From contig NZ_JACHIK010000013.1 in the NCBI RefSeq assembly GCF_014203155.1, positions 1-64,000 of the forward strand: 64,000 nt of DNA. The letters run 5' to 3'. Below the pieces are notes generated by a model. That model was not told where the DNA came from. It did not search any database and saw only the letters and a program-made list of their open reading frames with translations. How positions within the stretch are numbered: position 1 is the stretch's first letter; every line of letters begins with the position of its first letter. Source of the DNA: Shinella fusca (lineage in GTDB: Bacteria > Pseudomonadota > Alphaproteobacteria > Rhizobiales > Rhizobiaceae). Positions 56,916 through 64,000 of this stretch are shown here, one piece after another. The translations under genes were made by a program, and so were the position numbers.

Positions 56916-58244
56916 ATGCGCCTTTCCCGCTTCTTCCTGCCCATCCTCAAGGAAAACCCCAAGGAGGCCGAGATCGTCTCCCACCGGCTCATGCTGCGTG
57001 CGGGCATGATCAAGCAGCAGTCCCAGGGCATCTACACCTGGCTGCCGCTCGGAAAGCGCGTTCTCGACAAGGTCAACGCCATCATCCGCGAGGAGCAGAA
57101 CCGCTCCGGCGCCGTCGAGCTCCTGATGCCGACGCTGCAGTCGGCCGAGCTCTGGCAGGAAAGCGGGCGCTACGACGCCTACGGCAAGGAGATGCTGCGC
57201 ATCAAGGACCGGCAGGAGCGCCCCATGCTCTACGGCCCCACGAACGAGGAGATGATCACCGACGTCTTCCGCTCGTATGTGAAGTCCTACAAGGACCTGC
57301 CGCTCAACCTCTACCATATCCAGCTCAAGTTCCGCGACGAGATCCGCCCGCGCTTCGGCACCATGCGCTCGCGCGAGTTCCTGATGAAGGACGCCTATTC
57401 GTTCGACCTCAGCCGCGAGGGCGCCGAGCATGCCTATAACCGCATGTTCGCGGCCTATCTTCGCACCTTCGCGCGCATGGGCCTTCGCGCCATTCCGATG
57501 CGCGCCGATACCGGCCCGATCGGCGGCAATCTCAGCCACGAATTCATCATCCTTGCCGACACGGGCGAGTCGGAGGTCTTCTGCCACAAGGACTTCCTGG
57601 GCTTCGACGTGCCCGCCGAGGACACGGATTTCGAGGACGTCGCCGGCCTGAAGGCGATCTTCGACAAGTGGACCTCGCGCTATGCCGCGACCTCGGAGAT
57701 GCACGACGCACCCGCCTTCGAGGCGATCCCGGAAGGCGAGCGCCTTTCGGCCCGCGGCATCGAGGTCGGCCACATCTTCTATTTCGGCACAAAGTATTCC
57801 GAGGTCATGGGCGCCAGGGTGCAGGGCCCGGACGGCAAGGAACATGCCGTGCACATGGGCTCCTACGGCATCGGCCCGACGCGCCTCGTGCCGGCGATCA
57901 TCGAGGCCTCGCACGACGAGAACGGCATTATCTGGCCGAAGGCCATCGCGCCCTTCGAGGCGATCGTCATCAACATGAAGTCGGGCGACGCCGCCTGCGA
58001 TGCGGCCTGCGAGAAAATCTACGCCGCGCTGCAGAAGGCCGGCATCGACGTGCTCTATGACGACAAGGACGAGCGCGCGGGCGCCAAGTTCGCCACCGCC
58101 GACCTCATCGGCGCGCCGGTGCAGGTCATCGCCGGCCCGCGCGGCGTTGCGAACGGCGAGGTCGAGATCAAGGACCGCAAGACCGGCGAACGCGAGACGC
58201 TGACCATCGAGGCGGCCATCAACCGCCTGACGTCCGGCAACTGA
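56916..58244 (+). CDS. proS: Prolyl-tRNA synthetase
   Basis: This 442-residue class II synthetase is the short alphaproteobacterial form without the INS editing domain. It opens [20 protein letters not shown], with motif 2 around [24 protein letters not shown] and motif 3 around [20 protein letters not shown], then an anticodon-binding domain. The start is typical for rhizobial ProS. Confidence 0.97.
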   Translation: MRLSRFFLPILKENPKEAEIVSHRLMLRAGMIKQQSQGIYTWLPLGKRVLDKVNAIIREEQNRSGAVELLMPTLQSAELWQESGRYDAYGKEMLRIKDRQERPMLYGPTNEEMITDVFRSYVKSYKDLPLNLYHIQLKFRDEIRPRFGTMRSREFLMKDAYSFDLSREGAEHAYNRMFAAYLRTFARMGLRAIPMRADTGPIGGNLSHEFIILADTGESEVFCHKDFLGFDVPAEDTDFEDVAGLKAIFDKWTSRYAATSEMHDAPAFEAIPEGERLSARGIEVGHIFYFGTKYSEVMGARVQGPDGKEHAVHMGSYGIGPTRLVPAIIEASHDENGIIWPKAIAPFEAIVINMKSGDAACDAACEKIYAALQKAGIDVLYDDKDERAGAKFATADLIGAPVQVIAGPRGVANGEVEIKDRKTGERETLTIEAAINRLTSGN

Positions 58245-58276
58245 AGCGGGTGAAACGATGCCCGTAGCGCCGCCGC

Positions 58277-58431
58277 ACCCCCCTCTGGCCTGCCAGCCAT
58301 CTCCCCCACAAGGGGGGAGATCGGCAAGGCGTAAGGGCAGTGCTCCGGTGGTGGCGTCGAAGAGGGGCGAAACGGTGCTCCACCCGATCTCCCCCCTTGT
58401 GGGGGAGATGCCCGGCAGGGCAGAGGGGGGT
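58277..58431. repeat. Rhizobial intergenic palindromic repeat (ATCTCCCCC type)
   Basis: A 155-bp inverted pair nearly identical in arms and centre opening to 16273-16426. It lies between proS and lolC. Confidence 0.9.
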
Positions 58432-58498
58432 ATTGCCAGCCGCTACAGCGACTTCTTCTTTTCATATGAGATCGCCCGAGGGGCAACGGGGAGGAAGC

Positions 58499-59794
58499 AT
58501 GGCTGACGCAGCAAGCGGAGCGACCGAGGCCTTCAGGAAGAGCCGCCCGTTTTCCGCCTTCGAGCGGATGGTCGCCTGGCGCTACCTGCGCTCCCGGCGC
58601 AAGGAAGCCTATATCTCGGTCATCGCCGGCTTTTCCTTCATCGGCATCATGCTGGGCGTCGCCACGCTCATCATCGTCATGGCGGTGATGAACGGCTTCC
58701 GCACGGAGCTGATCTCGCGCATCCTCGGCATCAACGGCCACATGATCATCCAGCCGGTCGACAGCCCGCTGAACGACTATGCCGCGCTCGCCGACCGGCT
58801 GGCCGCCATTCCGGGCGTCACCATGGCGATCCCGCTCGTCGAGGGCCAGACGCTGGCGCAGGGTACGGCCGGCGGCGGAACGGGCGCGCTGGTGCGCGGC
58901 ATCCGCGCCGACGACCTCGCCAGGATGAAGGCCGTCTCCGACCATATCAAGGAAGGCGACCTCGTCGGCTTTGCCGCCGGCACGGGGGTCGCCATCGGCT
59001 CGCGCATGGCCGAGGCGCTCGGGCTCACCGCCGGCAGCCAGATCACGCTCGTGGCGCCCGAGGGCGACGTGACGCCGCTCGGCGTCAACCCGCGCGTGAA
59101 GACCTACACGGTCTCGGCGATCTTCGAGATCGGCATGTCGGAATACGACGCCTCGATCATTTACATGCCGCTGGAAGAGGCGCAGCTCTATTTCAACGCC
59201 GAAGGCATCGTGCAGTCGATCGAGCTCTTCGTCTCCAATCCCGATGCGGTCGACGACTTGCGCCAGCCCGTCGAGGCGGCCGCAGGCCGGCAGATCTTCA
59301 TCACTGACTGGCGCCAGCGCAACCAGACCTTCTTCTCCGCGCTTCAGGTCGAACGCAACGTCATGTTCATGATCCTGACGCTGATCGTGCTCGTCGCCGC
59401 GCTCAACATCATCTCCGGCCTCATCATGCTGGTGAAGGACAAGGGCAGCGACATCGCGATCCTGCGCACCATGGGTGCGACCTCGGGCGCCATCATGCGC
59501 ATCTTCTTCATGACGGGCGCGGCCATCGGCACGGTCGGCACCTTCGCCGGCGTCCTTCTCGGCGTCGTCGTCTGCCTCAACGTCGAATCGATCCGCCAGT
59601 TCTTCTCCTGGGTTTCCGGCACGACGCTGTTCAACCCCGAACTCTACTTCCTGAGCCAGTTGCCGGCGGACATGAACGCCGGCGAGACGGTTTCGGTCAT
59701 CGTCATGGCGCTGGTGCTCTCGTTCCTCGCGACGATCTTCCCCGCCTGGCGCGCCTCCAGGCTGGATCCCGTCCAGGCCCTCCGCTACGAATAG
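58499..59794 (+). CDS. lolC: Lipoprotein-releasing ABC transporter permease LolC/E
   Basis: This 431-residue inner-membrane permease has an N-terminal TM helix (about 38-60), a large periplasmic MacB-like domain, and an FtsX domain with three TM helices at the C terminus ([60 protein letters not shown]). With LolD it extracts lipoproteins from the inner membrane. Start 58499 follows GGGGAGGAAGC. Confidence 0.95.
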   Translation: MADAASGATEAFRKSRPFSAFERMVAWRYLRSRRKEAYISVIAGFSFIGIMLGVATLIIVMAVMNGFRTELISRILGINGHMIIQPVDSPLNDYAALADRLAAIPGVTMAIPLVEGQTLAQGTAGGGTGALVRGIRADDLARMKAVSDHIKEGDLVGFAAGTGVAIGSRMAEALGLTAGSQITLVAPEGDVTPLGVNPRVKTYTVSAIFEIGMSEYDASIIYMPLEEAQLYFNAEGIVQSIELFVSNPDAVDDLRQPVEAAAGRQIFITDWRQRNQTFFSALQVERNVMFMILTLIVLVAALNIISGLIMLVKDKGSDIAILRTMGATSGAIMRIFFMTGAAIGTVGTFAGVLLGVVVCLNVESIRQFFSWVSGTTLFNPELYFLSQLPADMNAGETVSVIVMALVLSFLATIFPAWRASRLDPVQALRYE

Positions 59795-59807
59795 GATAGA
59801 GAAACGC

Positions 59808-60494
59808 ATGGCTGCGCGCGTCGCTTTGGAACTCAAGGGCATCGAACGGCACTACGGCCAGGGCGAGACCCTGCTGTCGATCCTCAAGGGGGCCGATTTC
59901 ACGCTGAGAAGCGGCGAGACCGTCGCGCTCGTCGCCCCGTCCGGCACCGGCAAGTCGACGCTGCTCCACATCGCCGGCCTTCTCGAAAAGCCCGATGCCG
60001 GCGAGGTCTTCGTCAACGGCCATTCCTGCGCGGCGCTTTCCGACGACCAGCGCACCGGTATCCGCCGCGGCGAGATCGGCTTCGTCTATCAGTTCCACCA
60101 CCTGCTGCCGGAATTCACGGCGCTGGAAAACATCATGATGCCGCAGCTCATCGGCGGGCTCTCCAGGGCGGAGGCGCGCGAGCGCGCCGCCCAGCTCCTC
60201 GATTACATGCGCATCGGCCACCGCGCCGACCATCGCCCCTCGGAGCTTTCCGGCGGCGAGCAGCAGCGCGTCGCCATCGCAAGGGCCGTCGCCAATGCGC
60301 CGCTGGTCCTGCTTGCCGACGAGCCGACCGGCAACCTCGACCCGGAAACCGCGGGCTATGTCTTCGAGGCGCTGGAAGCGCTCGCCCGCCAGTCGGGCCT
60401 TGCCGCGCTGATCGCCACGCATAACCACGAGCTTGCCGGCCTCATGGACCGGCGCGTGACCATCGAGGATGGCCTCGTGCGTGAAATGGAGTAG
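59808..60494 (+). CDS. lolD: Lipoprotein-releasing ABC transporter ATPase
   Basis: This 228-residue ATPase has Walker [10 protein letters not shown] (43-51), the ABC signature [10 protein letters not shown] (147-156), Walker B LVLLADEP (166-173) and the switch histidine ATHNHEL. It powers LolC and lies 13 bases downstream of it. The stop is inside a perfect palindrome shared with the convergent neighbour. Confidence 0.97.
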   Translation: MAARVALELKGIERHYGQGETLLSILKGADFTLRSGETVALVAPSGTGKSTLLHIAGLLEKPDAGEVFVNGHSCAALSDDQRTGIRRGEIGFVYQFHHLLPEFTALENIMMPQLIGGLSRAEARERAAQLLDYMRIGHRADHRPSELSGGEQQRVAIARAVANAPLVLLADEPTGNLDPETAGYVFEALEALARQSGLAALIATHNHELAGLMDRRVTIEDGLVREME

Positions 60495-60510
60495 GCCCGG
60501 GGCCTACTCC
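60488..60510. terminator. Symmetric hairpin containing both convergent stop codons
   Basis: A perfect 10-bp stem GGAGTAGGCC/GGCCTACTCC with loop CGG. The TAG of lolD (60492-60494) and the TAG of the minus-strand gene (60506-60504) sit at mirror positions in the two arms. It probably terminates or stabilises both messages, although no T-run follows. Confidence 0.65.
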
Positions 60511-61076
60511 AGCCCGCAGATCGATCGGCCGATCTCGTCCTTCCAGTCTTTCAGCAGAACGAACTGCGCGGTGCCCGCAACGGGCCGGCCGCCGCTTTTG
60601 CCCTTGCCGGTCAGTACGTTGAGGTCGCAGTCCCGCGTGCCGTTGTCGATCGTGTCATAGGCCGAATAGGTATAGCCGGCGACGATGAAATCGAAGTTGC
60701 GGTAGGCGATGGTGAGCGACTGGCGCCAGCGGTCGCGCCCGACCGCGTCGTTCTTCGTCGTCAGCGTGAAGGAGCCGTTGGCGAGCGCCGAAAGCTCCGG
60801 CTCCTGGCCGTAGAGGGTGTAGTTGCCCCAGACGGAATTCGGCAGGGCGAGCGCCAGCGTCAGCCGGTTTTCCCCGGCCTTGGCGAGATAGACGTAGAGC
60901 CCGTTGTCCTCGCTGCTGTCGTCGTCCGGCCTTGCCACCAGCACCAGGTCCGCCGCGCCGTCCTTGTCCCAGTCGCCGCTCGCCATGGCGACGACCCGGT
61001 CTGCCGCAAAGTCCGCGGCATGGGCGCTCACGGGCAGCGCGGCGGCAAGCAGAAGGGCGGCGGCAAGCGGCTTCAT
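60504..61076 (-). CDS. Exported FG-GAP/VCBS-like protein
   Basis: This 190-residue protein has a signal peptide (MKPLAAALLLAAALPVSAHA) and a segment GDWDKDGAADLVLVARPDDD that matches the Ca-binding D-x-D-x-D-G-x-x-D loop of FG-GAP/VCBS repeats. Two cysteines near the C terminus (TRDCDLNVL; RSICGLE) may form a disulphide. It is probably periplasmic. Ligand and role are unknown. Start 61076 is taken for the signal peptide; the open frame upstream crosses the LexA-box promoter. Confidence 0.85.
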   Translation of the reverse strand: MKPLAAALLLAAALPVSAHAADFAADRVVAMASGDWDKDGAADLVLVARPDDDSSEDNGLYVYLAKAGENRLTLALALPNSVWGNYTLYGQEPELSALANGSFTLTTKNDAVGRDRWRQSLTIAYRNFDFIVAGYTYSAYDTIDNGTRDCDLNVLTGKGKSGGRPVAGTAQFVLLKDWKDEIGRSICGLE

Positions 61077-61149
61077 CGTTTTTCCTCCATTGGTCGAGGC
61101 GACCTTATTGCGCCGGAAAGCGCCGGTCCAGAGGGGCTGTGGAAAGCTG

Positions 61150-61178
61150 TTGACATGAGAACAATAATAGAACAAAAT
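61150..61178 (+). promoter_or_regulatory. Promoter with alphaproteobacterial LexA box
   Basis: TTGACA (61150-61155) and CAAAAT (61173-61178) are 17 bases apart. In the spacer lies GAAC-N7-GAAC (61159-61173), the reverse complement of GTTC-N7-GTTC, the LexA direct repeat of alphaproteobacteria. Binding there would block the promoter until DNA damage. It points at the 28-codon gene starting at 61206. Confidence 0.75.
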
Positions 61179-61205
61179 AAAAACATAAAAGGAAAGGGAG
61201 CCACA

Positions 61206-61292
61206 ATGACCGATTTTCTTCGCGAACTTGCAGCATTCACCTCCATGGCGATTTTCTTCGCCAGCTTCTCCGTCATCCTCTTCGGAATCTGA
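61206..61292 (+). CDS. 28-residue single-TM peptide, probably SOS-controlled
   Basis: The peptide MTDFLRELAAFTSMAIFFAS (first 20 of 28 residues) has a polar amphipathic start and one hydrophobic TM segment to the end. AGGGAG lies six bases before the ATG. The promoter upstream contains a LexA box. Size, topology and control resemble Caulobacter SidA, a 29-residue LexA-repressed membrane peptide that blocks division; sequence homology to it is not claimed. Toxic peptides such as TisB are another parallel. The gene lies between the FG-GAP-like gene (divergent) and dnaE1. Confidence 0.75.
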   Translation: MTDFLRELAAFTSMAIFFASFSVILFGI

Positions 61293-61425
61293 CGGAACCG
61301 CATTTCCCCGACGCCAATGCATCGTCTCCACGCCTTCAAGGCGTGGAAAGCGGGCGCAAAGCCAAGAACCGGCTGGACGAGACGGCTGCGAATCCGTTTA
61401 AGCTCTTCCTCTCACTGGAAGGACG

Positions 61426-64000
61426 ATGCGGATGGCGGACGAAGCTCTGAAGACGGATGGCGAAAAGATCGCGGAAACGCCGGGCTTCGTGCATCTGCGC
61501 GTCCACTCGGCCTTCTCGCTTCTGGAAGGGGCCCTGCCGATCAAGAAGATCATCGGCAAGGCGACGTCCGACCAGCAGCCGGCCATCGCCATCACCGACA
61601 CGAACAACCTGTTCGCGGCGCTCGAATTCTCGCAGAAGGCGGTCGGCGAGGGCATCCAGCCGCTGATCGGCTGCCAGCTTTCCATCGACATGGAAGACGA
61701 GGGCGAGGGGGAACGGCGCGGCGGCCAGTCGCAGCTTGCGAAATTGCCGTCCATCGTGCTCCTGGCCGCCACCGATGCCGGCTATGCGCGGCTCGTCGAT
61801 CTCGTCAGCCGGGCCTATCTCGGCGGCGAGGGCAGCCAGGCGATCCATATTGCCCTGAGCTGGCTGGAGGAGGGTACGGAGGGGCTGATCGCGCTTTCCG
61901 GTGCGCTCGGCGGCCCCGTCGACATGGCCTTCCTCTCCGGTCATCCGGCGGCCGCGACGGCGCGGCTTCATGCGCTGAAGCGGCTCTTCGGCGACCGGCT
62001 CTATATCGAATTGCAGCGCCACGGGCGCTACGACAAGCAGCACGAACGGCGCATGGTGGACCTCGCTTATGCAGAGGACCTGCCGCTGGTCGCGACCAAC
62101 GAGCCGTTCTTCCCGGCGCCCGACGACTACGATGCGCACGACGCGCTGATGGCGGTGGCGCACAATGCCATGGTCTCCGACGACAATCGCTTCCGCCTGT
62201 CGCCGGACCACTATCTCAAGAGCCGCAAGGACATGGCGAAGCTCTTCGCCGACCTGCCGGAGGCGCTGGAGAACACGGTGGAGATCGCGCAGCGCTGCTC
62301 CTTCGTGCTGAAGACCCGCGCGCCCATCCTGCCGCGCTTCACCGGCGCGACGGGCGACCCGGAGGAGGCCGAGCGCGCCGAGGCGGCGGAACTGCGCCGC
62401 CAGGCGATCGAGGGCCTCGACCGGCGCATGGAACTGCTCGGCCTGTCGCCCGGCTATACGGAGAAGGATTACCGCGAGCGGCTGGAATTCGAGCTCAGCG
62501 TCATCGAGCGCATGAAGTTCCCCGGCTACTTCCTCATCGTTGCCGACTTCATCAAATGGGCCAAGCAGCACAACATCCCCGTCGGGCCGGGCCGCGGCTC
62601 GGGCGCGGGCTCGCTCGTCGCCTATGCGCTGACCATCACCGACGTCGACCCCTTGCGCTTCTCGCTGCTCTTCGAACGCTTCCTCAACCCGGAACGCGTC
62701 TCGATGCCCGACTTCGACATCGACTTCTGCCAGGACCGCCGCGAAGAGGTGATCCGCTACGTGCAGGGCAAGTACGGCCGCGAGCAGGTGGCGCAGATCA
62801 TCACCTTCGGTTCGCTGCAGGCGCGCGCGGCGCTGCGCGACGTCGGCCGCGTGCTGGAAATGCCCTACGGCCAGGTCGACAAGATCTGCAAGCTCGTGCC
62901 GAACAACCCGGCCAATCCGACGCCGCTCTACAAGGCCATCGAGGAGGAGCCGAAGCTGCAGGAGGAGGCGGAGAAGGAGCCTGTCGTCGCGCGTCTTCTC
63001 GACATCGCCCAGAAGATCGAGGGCCTCTACCGCCACGCTTCCACCCACGCCGCCGGCATCGTCATCGGCGACCGCCCGCTCTCCAAGCTCGTGCCGATGT
63101 ACCGCGATCCGCGTTCGGACATGCCGGTCACCCAGTTCAACATGAAATGGGTAGAGCAGGCAGGGCTCGTGAAGTTCGACTTCCTCGGCCTCAAGACGCT
63201 GACCGTCCTCAAGACGGCCGTCGATTTCATCCGCAAGCGCAAGATCGAGGTGAAGCTGGAGAGCCTGCCGCTCGACGACACGCTCACCTACGACATGCTG
63301 TCGCGCGGCGAGACCGTCGGCGTGTTCCAGGTGGAAAGCGCGGGCATGCGCAAGGCGCTGATCGGTATGCGGCCGGACTGCATCGAGGACATCATCGCCC
63401 TCGTCGCGCTCTACCGCCCGGGCCCGATGGAGAACATCCCGGTCTACAACGCCCGCAAGCACGGCGAGGAGGAGATCGAGTCGATCCACCCGATGATCGA
63501 CCATCTCCTGAAAGAGACGCAGGGCGTCATCGTCTACCAGGAACAGGTGATGCAGATCGCCCAGGTCCTTTCCGGCTACTCGCTCGGCGAGGCCGACCTT
63601 CTGCGCCGCGCCATGGGCAAGAAGATCAAGGAGGAGATGGACAAGCAGCGCGCCCGCTTCGTCGACGGCGCTGTCAGGAACGGCGTGTCGAAGCCGCAGG
63701 CCGACCTCATCTTCGACCTGCTCGCCAAGTTCGCCAACTACGGCTTCAACAAGTCGCACGCTGCCGCCTATGCCATCGTCTCCTACCAGACGGCCTATCT
63801 GAAGGCGCATTACCCGGTCGAGTTCCTCGCCGCGTCGATGACCTACGATATGTCGAACACCGACAAGCTGAACGATTTCCGGCAGGATGCCGGCCGTCTC
63901 GGCATCGAGGTCATCCCGCCATCGGTGCAGACCTCCTTCGCCCATTTCGAGACGGGCGAGAACCGCATCTACTACGCGCTCGCCGCCATCAAGGGCGTCG
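61426..64000 (+). CDS. dnaE: DNA polymerase III subunit alpha (5' part)
   Basis: 858 codons of the replicative polymerase are present, and the gene runs off the window. An N-terminal PHP domain (FVHLRVHSAFSLLEG; AITDTNNLFAALEFS) is followed by the C-family polymerase core, with catalytic D429 and D431 in MPDFDIDFC and the preceding GPGRGSGAGSLVAYAL. The FANYGFNKSHAAAYAIVSYQ helix follows. ATG 61426 has AAGGA upstream; ATG 61432 is an alternative. This is the essential DnaE1 type, not the imuB-linked DnaE2. Confidence 0.97.
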   Translation, partial: MRMADEALKTDGEKIAETPGFVHLRVHSAFSLLEGALPIKKIIGKATSDQQPAIAITDTNNLFAALEFSQKAVGEGIQPLIGCQLSIDMEDEGEGERRGGQSQLAKLPSIVLLAATDAGYARLVDLVSRAYLGGEGSQAIHIALSWLEEGTEGLIALSGALGGPVDMAFLSGHPAAATARLHALKRLFGDRLYIELQRHGRYDKQHERRMVDLAYAEDLPLVATNEPFFPAPDDYDAHDALMAVAHNAMVSDDNRFRLSPDHYLKSRKDMAKLFADLPEALENTVEIAQRCSFVLKTRAPILPRFTGATGDPEEAERAEAAELRRQAIEGLDRRMELLGLSPGYTEKDYRERLEFELSVIERMKFPGYFLIVADFIKWAKQHNIPVGPGRGSGAGSLVAYALTITDVDPLRFSLLFERFLNPERVSMPDFDIDFCQDRREEVIRYVQGKYGREQVAQIITFGSLQARAALRDVGRVLEMPYGQVDKICKLVPNNPANPTPLYKAIEEEPKLQEEAEKEPVVARLLDIAQKIEGLYRHASTHAAGIVIGDRPLSKLVPMYRDPRSDMPVTQFNMKWVEQAGLVKFDFLGLKTLTVLKTAVDFIRKRKIEVKLESLPLDDTLTYDMLSRGETVGVFQVESAGMRKALIGMRPDCIEDIIALVALYRPGPMENIPVYNARKHGEEEIESIHPMIDHLLKETQGVIVYQEQVMQIAQVLSGYSLGEADLLRRAMGKKIKEEMDKQRARFVDGAVRNGVSKPQADLIFDLLAKFANYGFNKSHAAAYAIVSYQTAYLKAHYPVEFLAASMTYDMSNTDKLNDFRQDAGRLGIEVIPPSVQTSFAHFETGENRIYYALAAIKGV

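Noticed and set aside
61336-63945. 869-codon open frame antisense to dnaE
   Set aside because: It mirrors the codon bias of dnaE in a high-GC genome, has no domain pattern and no ribosome site; dnaE motifs on the plus strand are unambiguous.

Overview
The window is high-GC chromosomal DNA of an alphaproteobacterium, almost certainly Rhizobiaceae (Rhizobium/Shinella/Ensifer type). The evidence is a SecDF fusion, NuoE with a C-terminal helix-hairpin-helix tail, a second such protein between nuoF and nuoG, a short bacterial proS beside lolCD, DnaE1, and paired palindromic intergenic repeats of rhizobial type. The window holds no rRNA and no CRISPR array.

Layout. 1-8.8 kb: a MarR regulator diverges from an SbcCD/YhaON-type nuclease-ATPase pair, followed by a small membrane-anchored protein and secDF. 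8.8-13.1 kb: accessory metabolism on the minus strand (FAD amine/amino-acid oxidase, LysR regulator, orphan ABC solute-binding protein, aldo/keto reductase). 13.2-21.5 kb: a complete five-step histidine utilisation locus. hutI-hutH-hutG-hutU-hutD run on the minus strand and hutF-hutC on the plus strand. They share a divergent promoter region with a perfect 12-bp palindrome that is probably the HutC operator.

21.66-35.88 kb is a mobile island at the 3' end of an intact tRNA-Val(TAC) gene. The last bases of the tRNA (17-bp core) occur three times (21660, 25206, 35863), so two integrative elements sit in tandem. Element A (about 3.5 kb) has a tyrosine recombinase, a GIY-YIG nuclease-domain protein and a long stretch without a clear gene. 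Element B (about 10.7 kb) has its own recombinase and excisionase-like protein, and a replication-like HTH gene carrying three 23-bp iteron-like repeats next to an AT-rich stretch. It also has an HK97-type capsid gene, three tail genes including a tape-measure protein, an opposite-strand two-gene cargo module (beta-rich protein plus coiled-coil/two-TM protein) and two divergent ribbon-helix-helix paralogues. It lacks terminase, portal and protease, so it resembles a phage satellite or a reduced prophage more than a complete phage.

36.2-52.8 kb: two identical tRNA-Asp(GTC) genes, then the full complex I operon nuoA-N with two inserted accessory genes. It continues into birA and rnj, then mce (methylmalonyl-CoA epimerase), a DUF1467 protein, proS, lolC and lolD. 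At 60.5-64 kb are a secreted FG-GAP-like protein, a 28-codon single-TM peptide gene whose promoter contains an alphaproteobacterial LexA box, and the 5' part of dnaE1. The LexA-controlled micropeptide and the tandem tRNA-Val island are the two observations most worth following.
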